Assembly (NCBI GenBank): GCA_020628815.1
Contig: JAHDEN010000006.1
Coordinates: 1-64,000, forward strand
Reading direction: 5' to 3'
From: Chloroflexota bacterium
GTDB lineage: Bacteria; Chloroflexota; Anaerolineae; Promineifilales; Promineifilaceae
DNA: 64,000 bases
Positions 1 to 10,097 of the stretch are shown here, one piece after another; position 1 is the stretch's first letter, and each line of letters opens with the position of its first letter. Both the position numbers and the translations under genes were made by a program. The notes below the pieces were generated by a model that was not told the DNA's origin, did not search any database, and was given only the letters and a program-made list of their open reading frames with translations.

Positions 1-26
1 CTTAGCCGTTGGGAGCGTTTAAAACG

Positions 27-545
27 ATGAAGTATATAACGACAATTGATGGCACAGAATTCACAATTGAGTGGAATGAATCTGGGCAAGTTTTGGTTGA
101 TGGCGAGCCGTATAATGTTTCCTTGAACAGTTTGGGCAATGGGGACATGGTTTCGATGATTTTTAACAATCGTTCAATCGAGGCGGTTGTAAACTCGGCC
201 GAGCGTGACCGTTGGGAACTTTTGCTGAACGGAGAAAATTATGATGTGCGTGTGCAAGATGAACGTGCATATCGTTTGGCTCGCGCCCGTGGTGAACTGG
301 AAGGCGATTCCGGCCTAGTTCCCACCAAATCCCCCATGCCGGGTGTGATTGTGAATGTCTTGGTTAATGTGGGGCAGGCCGTTAAAAAGGGTGAAACTCT
401 AGTTATTCTTGAATCGATGAAGATGGAGAATGAGTTAAAAGCGACACTTGACGGCACCGTGCAAGAAATCATGGTTGAAGCTGGTGCGACGGTTGAGAAA
501 GGGGCGGTTTTGGTTACTGTAGGTGACGAAGAGGTCGCTGAGTAA
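27..545 (+). CDS. Biotin/lipoyl-attachment domain protein (acyl-CoA carboxylase / biotin carboxyl carrier subunit)
   Basis: C-terminal biotinyl domain with ESMKMENELKA (biotinylation motif). ORF track begins at TTG 9; ATG at 27 is the likelier start. Confidence 0.85.
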   Translation: MKYITTIDGTEFTIEWNESGQVLVDGEPYNVSLNSLGNGDMVSMIFNNRSIEAVVNSAERDRWELLLNGENYDVRVQDERAYRLARARGELEGDSGLVPTKSPMPGVIVNVLVNVGQAVKKGETLVILESMKMENELKATLDGTVQEIMVEAGATVEKGAVLVTVGDEEVAE

Positions 546-561
546 AGTGACTAAAGAGATA

Positions 562-630
562 GTCATTCCCAGGAAGGTGGGAATCTAGTGTCCCGAATGG
601 CGCTGGATACCTGTCTACGCAGGTATGACG
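562..630. repeat. 69-bp dispersed palindromic (REP-like) repeat, copy 1
   Basis: GTCATTCCCAGGAAGGTGGGAATCTAGTGTCCCGAATGGCGCTGGATACCTGTCTACGCAGGTATGACG; two hairpins; aligns end to end with 25672-25740. Confidence 0.8.
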
Positions 631-680
631 TTATCGGCCGAAGCGCCGTCTGTACGCTTTAAAGATCACAAAATTTATAA

Positions 681-716
681 AGCCCAATCCCGTTTTCAGG
701 ATTGGGCTTTTTTTTT
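681..716 (+). terminator. Rho-independent terminator
   Basis: AGCCCAATCC-cgttttca-GGATTGGGCT followed by a T run. Confidence 0.9.
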
Positions 717-719
717 GCG

Positions 720-1847
720 CTAAAGTTCTATGTCGCTACCCAACCGACGCGCGACAAATTGATACATGTCCCAAATGGTTCCTTCAAAATCGTCGGGAGC
801 TAGGAAGTTGGACCCCAAATAGCGACTTTTTAACCCCTTTTGTAGGGTTTCCAGTTTTTCTTTGTCTTCTTCATTAAACTCGCGACACAATTTCACATAG
901 TCAATTGCGGATTGGTCATCTGGTTGAGCCGTTGAGATGACGCCCCAGCGAATGGCGACCTGATCTGGCCCGGCCGGGCGTAAGCACATGTAAACACAGG
1001 CGTTTGTTGCCAACCCGATCACATGGTTGGGGTTGATGGCAAACATGGGGGACTGCCGAGTTTCTTCTTTGGTTAGCCCTCCAGGATAGGGGAGCCGCTC
1101 TGGGTAATTGGGGTTGTATTTGGCCCAATAGCCGGTGTAGTAATCATCATGGGGCATTTTGACACACAGGGATGTCGGGGTAATCGGGTGCAATGTTTTG
1201 ACATGGGTTGGACTTAGGTGGTATCCCTCCATAAAGTTTTCGGCCAAACATTTCCAGTTGCAGTCCCAAATTGTTTCTTCCCCAAACACAAAGTTCCGCT
1301 CACCCATTTTGTAGTTTTGGATGATTTCTTCAATCCCGCCAAGCTGTTCTGCGAGCGGCGGGGCGTTGCCGTCTAAGTTTACGTAGATGAACCCTTGCCA
1401 AATTTCTGTGGCAAAGTTGGGCAAGGTGCAGTTAGCTTTTTCAAATCCTTTAACTTGATCCATTAGCGGAGCGTTTTGCAAACGGCCGGATGAATCGTAG
1501 ACCCACGCATGGTAGCCACAGATGAACTTTTTGCGATTGCCCGTGCCTTGGGCCAAGATGTTCCCACGGTGGCGGCAAACGTTTGACAAGATGCGAACTT
1601 CGCCGTGTTCATCTCGCAGGACAATCATCTGTTCGCCCACTAATTCGGTGGTGAAATAATCGCCCGGATTTGGAATTTCACCCGTATGCCCAACGCAGAC
1701 CCACTCTTTGCGAAAAATATGCTCTTCTTCAAGGGCTAAAAATTCGGCCGATGTGTAATAGCTGGGGGGCATTGTGCGAGCTTGATCTGCACTTAGCGAC
1801 TTGAGCTTTGTTAGCTCCTCGCGAATTTCTTGGACGGTTAAACTCAT
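720..1847 (-). CDS. Rieske (2Fe-2S) aromatic ring-hydroxylating / betaine-type oxygenase alpha subunit
   Basis: Rieske CRHRGN...CGYHAWVY motif and catalytic-domain NFMEGYHLSPTH. Confidence 0.9.
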   Translation of the reverse strand: MSLTVQEIREELTKLKSLSADQARTMPPSYYTSAEFLALEEEHIFRKEWVCVGHTGEIPNPGDYFTTELVGEQMIVLRDEHGEVRILSNVCRHRGNILAQGTGNRKKFICGYHAWVYDSSGRLQNAPLMDQVKGFEKANCTLPNFATEIWQGFIYVNLDGNAPPLAEQLGGIEEIIQNYKMGERNFVFGEETIWDCNWKCLAENFMEGYHLSPTHVKTLHPITPTSLCVKMPHDDYYTGYWAKYNPNYPERLPYPGGLTKEETRQSPMFAINPNHVIGLATNACVYMCLRPAGPDQVAIRWGVISTAQPDDQSAIDYVKLCREFNEEDKEKLETLQKGLKSRYLGSNFLAPDDFEGTIWDMYQFVARRLGSDIEL

Positions 1848-1880
1848 TTTCCTTTCCTCTTCTTCAACTGTGCCAATCTT

Positions 1881-2939
1881 TTATTTTTTAGTTCTAACGA
1901 GCGATGTGTCACGACCTCGGCCGACTTTGCGTTTGTGCCAAATTTCAAGCACAGCGATTTTGGTTGAGTGATTAAACGGCCGAGGATCAGTCACAGGATC
2001 ATCGACAATTGTGCTTTCATAGCCGGTAAAGTCAAACGGTATATCAATTTGCTCCACGAGCCGCACAAAACGATGCCCTGCCAAATCTTCAAGCTGCTGT
2101 TTGTATTCTTGCCCCGAAACAAACAGGGCATTGTTGATGGCGACAATTTGCCCACCGTTGGCAACCAAGGGGCGAAGTCGATTAATTAGCCGGCCGATAT
2201 CTTCTGCTAAATCAACTTTTCCTTTGCCGGTTTTAGAGAAAAAAGGTGGGTCTAGAATGACCAAATCGAATGGATGACCGCTTTTGTTATATTGCTTCAC
2301 CATCGAAAAGAAATCTTGGGATATGAACTCTTTTTTGTTGATGGGATATCCGTTTAGCGTGTAGCTGGTTTTGGCCACGTTCAAAAACTTTTTGTTTAAA
2401 TCGGTTTGGATAACCTGTTTTGCGCCCCCGGCCATGGCCGCAACGCCCAAGCTACCGGTGTACGCAAACGTGTTTAATACCGTTTTACCTTTGCTGTTGG
2501 TAATCAGCCACTCTCGTAGAAGGCGTGTGTCCAAATAAAAACTGGCATCCCGATTCATGGTTAGGTCAACCGAGTAGCGGACTCCGTGCTCACGGATAGA
2601 CGTGTTGGCTTTTTCTCCGTAGACTATGATCCCGTTTTTAGCTTCGGCCGACTCCCCTTTGCGCACCTTTAGCACGATGGTTTGGATCCAAGGCAGCTTG
2701 ATCATGATGAATTGCCGTGCAATCGAAACCGATTGATCACCATCGGCCGGAATTTTGGCATAGTTGTGGATTACGGCCGTTTGAGCGTAAATGTCGATGG
2801 CTAGATCTCGGCAGCCTTCGTAAAAGCCGTTGAGCAGTCTAAACGCCCCCTCGTGTTTAGGGTCTGCATCGATTAAAGGTTGTCGGGCTGTTAGCGCCAG
2901 ATTGAGGATTGTTTCTAAGTCGTTTGGGATTCCGTGCAT
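1881..2939 (-). CDS. Class I SAM-dependent methyltransferase (RlmI/RlmK-like)
   Basis: NTFAYTGSLGVAAMAGG SAM-binding region and DLVILDPPFFSKTGKG. Confidence 0.8.
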   Translation of the reverse strand: MHGIPNDLETILNLALTARQPLIDADPKHEGAFRLLNGFYEGCRDLAIDIYAQTAVIHNYAKIPADGDQSVSIARQFIMIKLPWIQTIVLKVRKGESAEAKNGIIVYGEKANTSIREHGVRYSVDLTMNRDASFYLDTRLLREWLITNSKGKTVLNTFAYTGSLGVAAMAGGAKQVIQTDLNKKFLNVAKTSYTLNGYPINKKEFISQDFFSMVKQYNKSGHPFDLVILDPPFFSKTGKGKVDLAEDIGRLINRLRPLVANGGQIVAINNALFVSGQEYKQQLEDLAGHRFVRLVEQIDIPFDFTGYESTIVDDPVTDPRPFNHSTKIAVLEIWHKRKVGRGRDTSLVRTKK

Positions 2940-3129
2940 ATGCGGCCTATTTTACCCGTTTTTTGCAGAAGGCCTTTGAAACTTTATAAATTGCATTTGG
3001 AATCAGGCTTCTAACTAATCTTAGGGAGTGTCATACCCACCTGCACGAGTATGACACAGCCACAAAGGAGTGGGGCTCATAAATGTTACACAGCTCTATT
3101 TACTTGGTTCCCCAAGTGCTGAAACATTG

Positions 3130-4542
3130 CTATTCGCCGCTAAAAGCAGGGGCTCCATTTCGGTAATCTTCTAGTGCGTCACGAACTTGGTCAGCTAAAT
3201 ACTCCCGTTGGGTTTTCAGCGCTTTGACTAAATCTGCTCGGGCAAGCCGTAGCCAGTGGTAAGATGTGAGCGTTGTCCATTCTTCGAACCCTTCACCCCA
3301 CACCAGAGCCAAATATCCTAGGGCCGGAAAGATGGTGAATGCGAGTAACCCCATCCAGCCAGAGCTGAGCCAGCTACCAACAACGACGGCCAAAATGATA
3401 TAACCGATTAAGATAAACATCGCTCCAAGTATGAGCTTGACAGTGCTTATTGTTGAGGTGTCGTCTCCCATAATTCGCACAGCGACCGGCCGCGCCATGC
3501 GATAAGGGATAAAGCTGATCAAGGCACCAAATAGGGCGAATGGGAATGAGCAAATGAGAAAGGCCAATAAGCGCCACGGCCGACCTTTTGTTGCGTCTGG
3601 AATTTCAAGTTCCCAGGGGTCATCGATGCCGAGGGTGTTTAAAGCGCGAGCGTATTTGCGGGCCTCTGCCGAAAATTGCTCAAGCTGCGACGGTTGATTG
3701 TTTTGGATGTAGCCATAGGCATCGATCATTTCGCCGGTGAGCTCATGTTGTTCGATCAGCGGCAGGTCATCAAAATGGGGTTCAACCCAGCGGGCCACGG
3801 CCGGAATAGCGGCCAATAGCTCATTGTTTTCAGCTTGGAGGACCACCTCGTCCAAATCAGCCTTTAGCGCTTCGGTCATTTCGTGGGCCGTTTCATACGG
3901 TTTTTCTTCGTAAGACTCACGATATTTACGTATGTCGTACGGGTCGCCAATTGCGACGAGCACGCTGCTGCGGAACAGCGTTTTGTCTTCGTACCACAAT
4001 CCGACCGGGATGATCTGTAAATCATCTTGCCAGTCAGCCTCAGCTTCTGCACTTAGGGCGATACGGGCAGCACCGGTTTTGAATTCTGCTAAATATGAGT
4101 CGGAGTGGGTTTTGCCTTCTGGGAAAATGGCCATCGCGCCATGACTATGCAGGAGTCCGCGGCAAACAGAGAAGGTCCGCTCGTTTAAACTGCGCATGTT
4201 GTCTTCGTCTGTTGGCCCACCTGCCTGGCCCGAATCACGCATACGAAATATGGGGAGAGCTGCAAAGGCGCCTAAAAACAGCCGGCCGACCGGATTGCCC
4301 ATCAGGGTGCTTTTTGCCAAAAACGAAACCGGCCGTCTGGCCGCCATCATAATTAGGATTGGATCTAGCAGCCCGTTTGGATGGTTTGGAACAAATATGG
4401 CCGGTTTGTTCGGATCAATTTTTTCGGATCCATGAACTTCAAGCCGTGGATAGTAAAGTTTTACGAGCGCAAATACGATAAAACGAATGATTCTGAAAAT
4501 TGCTCGATCTGATTTTGGTAGGGATATGTCGTCAACTGACAT
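3130..4542 (-). CDS. 1-acyl-sn-glycerol-3-phosphate acyltransferase family protein (PlsC-like) with C-terminal TM region
   Basis: NHPNGLLDPI (NHxxxxD variant), FPEGKTHSD; hydrophobic C-terminal half. Confidence 0.85.
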   Translation of the reverse strand: MSVDDISLPKSDRAIFRIIRFIVFALVKLYYPRLEVHGSEKIDPNKPAIFVPNHPNGLLDPILIMMAARRPVSFLAKSTLMGNPVGRLFLGAFAALPIFRMRDSGQAGGPTDEDNMRSLNERTFSVCRGLLHSHGAMAIFPEGKTHSDSYLAEFKTGAARIALSAEAEADWQDDLQIIPVGLWYEDKTLFRSSVLVAIGDPYDIRKYRESYEEKPYETAHEMTEALKADLDEVVLQAENNELLAAIPAVARWVEPHFDDLPLIEQHELTGEMIDAYGYIQNNQPSQLEQFSAEARKYARALNTLGIDDPWELEIPDATKGRPWRLLAFLICSFPFALFGALISFIPYRMARPVAVRIMGDDTSTISTVKLILGAMFILIGYIILAVVVGSWLSSGWMGLLAFTIFPALGYLALVWGEGFEEWTTLTSYHWLRLARADLVKALKTQREYLADQVRDALEDYRNGAPAFSGE

Positions 4543-4618
4543 CGGGGTCTCTCCTGAATAAATTGATTCTACATGACTCTGTCTGTTTGAACAGGACCAT
4601 ATGAGAGATTGTCGGCCG

Positions 4619-4704
4619 GATAGGCTCCCAGAAGGGGGAGCCTTGCTCCGAGTTTGCGAGAGCCAAGCTCCGAGCTTGCAAGAGTCGCACTCCGAGTACC
4701 CGGC
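4619..4704. repeat. Short hairpin plus degenerate ~22-bp tandem repeat (3 units)
   Basis: GAGCCTTGCTCCGAGTTTGCGA / GAGCCAAGCTCCGAGCTTGCAA / GAGTCGCACTCCGAGTACCCGG, preceded by GGCTCCC...GGGAGCC. Confidence 0.65.
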
Positions 4705-4707
4705 AAA

Positions 4708-5376
4708 TTAGCTCATCCCTTGTCGAGTGACTCCATTATTGATCTTTCGTGACCAAATAAAAATGATGGGCGTCAGCACAGCTGTGGGGAGCAACCAAAC
4801 GATGAAAGCGGGCTCGAATTCGATATTGACTACAACAAAAGCGGTGATGGCCGCAATCGTTCCACCCAACATGCGGGATAGGTGTTCAGCGATCCTCTTT
4901 TTCCCTTTTGCACCCCCGTCTTGCAAAATTTGCCAGTCAACACGTGCATTCAACAAACCGATAATGCCAAACACGATAATAACAATCCCAAAGGATTCCC
5001 CTGCGATATAAGTGGCATAAAGGCCGTACAAAACCATGCCTACAAACAGTGCCAACATTGTAGGCACGACCACCTTGTCTGCTTGGCTTGGGCTGCCTCT
5101 GCGGTTGATCGCATACCGTCGGCCGATCCATGCAAAGTAAAAGCTGAAAATCGAAATAAACAGCATGGGGGGATTAAATCGGATGGCTGACATGCTTGTT
5201 CCGGTGAGAAAAATGCCCAACATTCCATAGAAAAATAGTCGGCCGGAGTAGACGTGCCATTGATGCCCAGTGTCCGCTAATTTTGAAACGATAGCGATCG
5301 CAGCTGAGAGTAAAGTCAGCGTTCCAGCAGCGATGTGAAGCAATAAAAGCGTGCTAAATAGAGAGCCTGATTCCAT
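4708..5376 (-). CDS. Multipass membrane protein, DUF2306-like
   Basis: Several hydrophobic helices; LLLLHIAAGTLTLLSAAIAI start. Confidence 0.55.
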   Translation of the reverse strand: MESGSLFSTLLLLHIAAGTLTLLSAAIAIVSKLADTGHQWHVYSGRLFFYGMLGIFLTGTSMSAIRFNPPMLFISIFSFYFAWIGRRYAINRRGSPSQADKVVVPTMLALFVGMVLYGLYATYIAGESFGIVIIVFGIIGLLNARVDWQILQDGGAKGKKRIAEHLSRMLGGTIAAITAFVVVNIEFEPAFIVWLLPTAVLTPIIFIWSRKINNGVTRQGMS

Positions 5377-5566
5377 TTTTCCTCCAATGGTTTATTGAGC
5401 TGGTAATGACGCAGCAATTTGCGGGTCGAAAATTGATTGTTCACATTTTATTCAAGGATTTTTAAATAGGCGAACTTAAAGATTCGACATGGCTTGTCTT
5501 TCTTTGTTTCTAGATCTCTCGATTTCTCGTAGAATTTTGCAGATTGTTTAATGGAGAAAAGAACTT

Positions 5567-6766
5567 ATGAGTAAACCGGATCAAATTGATGCAACATCGA
5601 TCGGCTATGCCAGCTCTCACGACGTGCTGCGTTTAAGTGCCAAGCGGTATGACCAATCCCCTTATTTGTCAAAATACATGGTAGAAGACGCGGTTTTTGG
5701 CCTGTATGCCAACCGCTTTTACCCGTTGTCGTTGGGTGATTCTGGTGACCCCGTTGAGGAATATTGGAAATTGCGTCAGGAGGCGATGCTGTACGATGTA
5801 CCGGAAAAGCCGCTTGAAATTAGGGGGCCAGATGCAGAAAAACTGCTTGAACGGGTGTTTACTCGCAAAATATCGAGCCTAAAACAGTGGCACGCTCGTT
5901 ACGCTATCGCATGTACCCCACAAGGGCATATTTTGATGGATGGGGTTTTGATCCGATTGGCGGCCGATCATTTTTGGTATGTGCAGGCTAACGGACCGTT
6001 TGAAACGTGGTTGCTGGCTCATTCGGCCGGGCTGGATGTTGAAATTCGTGATCCGCAATCTTGGGTGTTGCAGGTGCAAGGGCCAAAATCGATGGAAATC
6101 TTGGCTGCGGCAACTGACCCAACTGATCGCCCTGATTTAGCTAGCTTTGGCTACTTTCACGCCGGGATGTTTAGCTTTGGCGGGCAACTGCTGCTCGTAA
6201 CCCGAACCGGCTGGACGGGAGAAATGGGGTTTGAAATCTACAGCAATCCAGCCGTTGATCACTTGGCCTTATGGGATCATTTGATCAAAGTGGGTGAGCC
6301 GTTTGGGATGAGATTTGGCAGTTTGGAGTCGATGGGAATCCGACGGATTGAAGCGGGGATTTTAGACAATGGGACCGATATCGATACAACACTCACCCCA
6401 TTTGGGGCGGGGTTAGGTGCTTTTGTAAACTTTAGAAAAGATGAATTTGTCGGCCGGTCTGCGCTTGAAGCAGCAGACAAAACCCAGCTGCTGTTTGGAT
6501 TAGTTGCTGAGAGCGGGATTCCTAGCGCAGGCTGCCAAGTGATGGCGGCTGGAAAGAGGGTCGGCCGGATGACCACCGGCGGCTTTTCCCCAACTCTAAA
6601 AACAGGGATAGGGTATGTTCGCTTCGATCACCCATCCAGCCAGAAAGAGGGTTGGCTTAACCAGAGCGTGAGTTGGAAAGATAAAGCGGGGCAGATGCAT
6701 CAAGGAACTGTAACTCATCTGCCATTTTATGATGAAGACAAGCAAATCCCACGTGGGTTGGCATAG
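5567..6766 (+). CDS. Aminomethyltransferase family (GcvT/DmdA-like, folate-binding)
   Basis: Full-length GcvT-like architecture; RTGWTGEMGFEIY, FGAGLGAFVNFRKDEFVGRSAL. Confidence 0.85.
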   Translation: MSKPDQIDATSIGYASSHDVLRLSAKRYDQSPYLSKYMVEDAVFGLYANRFYPLSLGDSGDPVEEYWKLRQEAMLYDVPEKPLEIRGPDAEKLLERVFTRKISSLKQWHARYAIACTPQGHILMDGVLIRLAADHFWYVQANGPFETWLLAHSAGLDVEIRDPQSWVLQVQGPKSMEILAAATDPTDRPDLASFGYFHAGMFSFGGQLLLVTRTGWTGEMGFEIYSNPAVDHLALWDHLIKVGEPFGMRFGSLESMGIRRIEAGILDNGTDIDTTLTPFGAGLGAFVNFRKDEFVGRSALEAADKTQLLFGLVAESGIPSAGCQVMAAGKRVGRMTTGGFSPTLKTGIGYVRFDHPSSQKEGWLNQSVSWKDKAGQMHQGTVTHLPFYDEDKQIPRGLA

Positions 6767-6784
6767 GCACAAAGGCACTTAACG

Positions 6785-7066
6785 ATGGAATACACAGCAA
6801 ACCACATCCCAGAACAGAACCGCTATGACGTTGATTTAGGCGTAGGGCATACGGCCTTTTTAACTTATTCAGATCGTGATGGGGTGCGATACATTATGCA
6901 TACTGAGGTGCCGGCCGAATTGCGCGGCGGCGGGTATGGCAAAGTTTTGATGGAAGCGGCGTTGACAAAAATGGCGGAGGAAAAAGTAATTGTTTCGGCC
7001 GTCTGTTCCTATGCGCGGATTTACATCGAACGCCACAAAGAATGGCACCATTTGCGGGCTGCGTAG
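6785..7066 (+). CDS. GNAT-family (YjdJ-type) N-acetyltransferase
   Basis: TEVPAELRGGGYGKVLMEAAL acetyl-CoA binding motif; small 93-aa protein. Confidence 0.8.
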   Translation: MEYTANHIPEQNRYDVDLGVGHTAFLTYSDRDGVRYIMHTEVPAELRGGGYGKVLMEAALTKMAEEKVIVSAVCSYARIYIERHKEWHHLRAA

Positions 7067-7087
7067 CATGCAAATGGTGCACATTTT

Positions 7088-7141
7088 TTAGACGCTAAGG
7101 CGCGAAGACGTAAAGAAAACCCTCTGCGCCTTAGCGTCTAA
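7088..7141. repeat. Perfect 16-bp inverted repeat
   Basis: TTAGACGCTAAGGCGC ... GCGCCTTAGCGTCTAA with 22-nt spacer. Confidence 0.9.
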
Positions 7142-7201
7142 TTGGGTTGATTTTTTTACCCATCCCACAAAAACGTTAGAACCAGGATTTTCTAACTGAT
7201 G

Positions 7202-10096
7202 TTAGCGGGTTATGGTTGGCAGAAAGATGTTGTCGCCGGTGATATCTAACTTGATTACCGTGGCTGGGTCACCCAGCAAATTAAACGTGTTGAGTAGATC
7301 TAAGTTAGCTGGTTCATTGGTTGCTAGCTGTGCTTTACCCGCCATCACGGCCAAACCAAGTGTCGGATTCTCTTGGCCGTAGAGCACGTTAAAGGCACCA
7401 TCGGCCAGTTCGCTGTGACCGGTAGCTACACCCAGCCCAGTTGCTCCCCAAGCGGCAATGGCGCCGCCATCTGCTTGGCGAACAAGCTGCTCGTCTAACG
7501 TGTTAAACCGAGACGATTGAAATGAACCGGTGAAGCATGTCATCTGAATGAGCAAGGGGAGTCGGCTATTATTTTGGAGCTCAGCTACATCATCGATATG
7601 GAAAAGCCGCTCGGCCGCCCACTGATGGCGCGATGAATGGCCGTTGTACATGATCATGCCAGCCCCCCGTTGCCATTGCTCAAAAATCTTGTTTTGCACG
7701 TCCGGCACGTTGGTTGACTCTACTCCAAAGAATTGCGAAATAACGTTCCACGGCTCGCCGAGATAGGCGGTTGCTAGCGACGTGGAGGCGGCTACAAAAT
7801 CACCCGCTTCGTCATTGTTGTCCGCTACGATCAGCATGTTCTGGTTCCAAGTTCCGGCCGTCTTTACCTGCTCGTAACGCAAAATCTTGTTTACAACACC
7901 GGCAAGCTCTTCGGTCGAGTTAACGGGCAAACGACCTAAAGCCATATCTGGCACATGGTCTACTCCATCAACCGCCACCATCAAATTATCTGCGGCCGTT
8001 TCTCCAATCCACGGGTCAACTTCTGCTAAATAGGGGGGGATGTAAGTTGCCGATCCGCCCTTATGCTGTTTGGGATCGGTTGAGCCATCCCCAACCAGCA
8101 AGACCATTTCCGGCCGGGTGTCCCAATTGTGATAGGCCCACTCCAAATAATCTCGAATCGCTTCAGGTTTGGGATCACCATCACCAAATGCGTTATAAAT
8201 TTCTTCGGCCGTTTCTAAATGTGTTTGCCAACCTACATCGCCGCGGTGGTCGATAAGCTGTCCCAGTTCAGGCGAGCTGGCAAACTCTGCGGGAGCGATC
8301 ACTAGGTAAGTGGCACCTTCACCGTGGGCGCGGAGCCCGTTGATCGGGTTGATCGATTGGGCCGTCAATAACGCCGAGGTTTCCTGAACGGCATAGCGCC
8401 TGTTTGTTCGACCAGAATCACTCCAGACTGTACTCGAAGGGGTTTGTTCAATGTTTGTGAGCACGGTTGGGGAATAAGGGTCTGTCACGTCGAAAACAGA
8501 GAGAGCCGCGGTTGATGCCAATTCATAATCTTGGGCTGAACTTTCACCCAGCAATATTTCTTGCGAATCAAAGTTAGGGTATGAGGCCGCATATTCAAAT
8601 TCTAGGGCATCAAGCCAAACACCATCGATGCTTGACCCTTCGTCCATCAATTCGATTTCAACTGTGTTGGTAGCCTGTAGCACTCCGGCCGGGATTGCAA
8701 GTTTTGTTTGATCCGCCGTTTTCCCGTTCCAGCGCAGCATGCCTAACAGGGTTCCGTTTAGACGCACTGCCACAACATGATCTTCACTCAGCTCCTCATC
8801 TGGAGCGCTAGCCTGTTCGGTAAAACCGATCAAGTGGGAGGTCAAAAATGCCGGTTGTGAGCCCTCAATATTTTGTAAGTTGATTTCAGACGTAAAGGTA
8901 GGCGCTCCAGGCCGACGTAATTCGGCCCACACCCAACGGTCGCCGTCCCATCCTTCCGGCAGCCTGCCACAGCCACATTCGGCCGAGTAAAGCAGATTGT
9001 CTTCGACAATCACACGTTTGATCAGCTGGCCATCGTTGGCCGCCGAGCCAGGCGCACCTGAACGGCTAGCCATCTTTGGTGATGGGGTACTGGCGCTGTT
9101 GCTGAGTAAAAATGGGGTGCTGTCAGACCAGCGGGAATGGAATTCAGGAGCGTAAAAGGTAAAGCTTTCGCCTGCCTCAAACGTGCTGTCAGCATCGCCG
9201 TTCCACAGAATTGGAACCGGTTGGCCCAAGTGTGTGAGCCGCAATTGGGTTGGATTTAGTTGAGATAGGGAGATGCCAAAAGATTGTAGCTGCGATTGAT
9301 TGATCTCGACCATCCCTTCACCATCAATCTGAATGACCATGTCCGCCACGGTTGGGGCTGATTGGTTGGATCGGCTGCTTGACCGGCCGGGGATGGCATG
9401 TTGGCCGTTGACAACGATCTGATCGAGGGCTGTTTGAATGAATGTGGCTTTTTGTCGGCTGTGTTTTGTAATATCTGTTGGTGAGTTAGAAAAGTTGATT
9501 TCTACACGTGCATTTGGGACATAAGCGAATCCTGCATCTGGACCATCTTGAATCACAAGCGGAGAAAACGTCGCCCGGCCGATTCGGATTCCACCCATCA
9601 CGCCGATTTCTTCAACCGATACGACAGGTTGGTCAAAACCGGCCATTGGTGAGAGTGCTTCGACAAAGTCCCCTCCGATCCAATCACCAGCTTGATTGGT
9701 CAGAATCCCCTGTGGTTTAGGGGCCAGGGCGATAGTGTGCTCGCTTGAGAGCGTCTGTCCGGGATCGTGATCAACGGAAACCTGATATGAGGCATTGGCG
9801 GGGATAGCAAATGTAACGGTGTGAACGGGTAGCTGGGGGGCACCAGGTGTTTTGATATGACTAAACTGATCGATAACCGGCCGCATGCCGAAAGCCGTCG
9901 ACTCCCATTCTGGTTGGTCGGCCGACCATGAAATAACAAGCCCAGTTTCGTTAATTTGGGTGCTGGCCGGTGCAGCGGGCGTTTGGTTGGGCTGCGAGCC
10001 TTCAGCCTGCTGTTGGGCCATCCAAATAACAAGAACGAGTAGCAAGCTGATAATCAAAGGGCGGAGCCATGTGCGATAGGCGGTAGTTAATGTCAT
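7202..10096 (-). CDS. Secreted peptidase C25 (gingipain-family) protein
   Basis: N-terminal signal/TM segment; AYHNWDTRPEMVLLVGDGSTDP, MYNGHSSRHQWA (His), LIQMTCFTGSF (Cys); C-terminal NIFLPTITR. Confidence 0.85.
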   Translation of the reverse strand: MTLTTAYRTWLRPLIISLLLVLVIWMAQQQAEGSQPNQTPAAPASTQINETGLVISWSADQPEWESTAFGMRPVIDQFSHIKTPGAPQLPVHTVTFAIPANASYQVSVDHDPGQTLSSEHTIALAPKPQGILTNQAGDWIGGDFVEALSPMAGFDQPVVSVEEIGVMGGIRIGRATFSPLVIQDGPDAGFAYVPNARVEINFSNSPTDITKHSRQKATFIQTALDQIVVNGQHAIPGRSSSRSNQSAPTVADMVIQIDGEGMVEINQSQLQSFGISLSQLNPTQLRLTHLGQPVPILWNGDADSTFEAGESFTFYAPEFHSRWSDSTPFLLSNSASTPSPKMASRSGAPGSAANDGQLIKRVIVEDNLLYSAECGCGRLPEGWDGDRWVWAELRRPGAPTFTSEINLQNIEGSQPAFLTSHLIGFTEQASAPDEELSEDHVVAVRLNGTLLGMLRWNGKTADQTKLAIPAGVLQATNTVEIELMDEGSSIDGVWLDALEFEYAASYPNFDSQEILLGESSAQDYELASTAALSVFDVTDPYSPTVLTNIEQTPSSTVWSDSGRTNRRYAVQETSALLTAQSINPINGLRAHGEGATYLVIAPAEFASSPELGQLIDHRGDVGWQTHLETAEEIYNAFGDGDPKPEAIRDYLEWAYHNWDTRPEMVLLVGDGSTDPKQHKGGSATYIPPYLAEVDPWIGETAADNLMVAVDGVDHVPDMALGRLPVNSTEELAGVVNKILRYEQVKTAGTWNQNMLIVADNNDEAGDFVAASTSLATAYLGEPWNVISQFFGVESTNVPDVQNKIFEQWQRGAGMIMYNGHSSRHQWAAERLFHIDDVAELQNNSRLPLLIQMTCFTGSFQSSRFNTLDEQLVRQADGGAIAAWGATGLGVATGHSELADGAFNVLYGQENPTLGLAVMAGKAQLATNEPANLDLLNTFNLLGDPATVIKLDITGDNIFLPTITR

Positions 10097-10097
10097 A

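Noticed and set aside
239-472. Antisense ORF within the biotin-carrier gene, and many similar short antisense ORFs across the window
   Set aside because: They lie wholly inside strongly supported genes on the other strand and show no recognisable family features.
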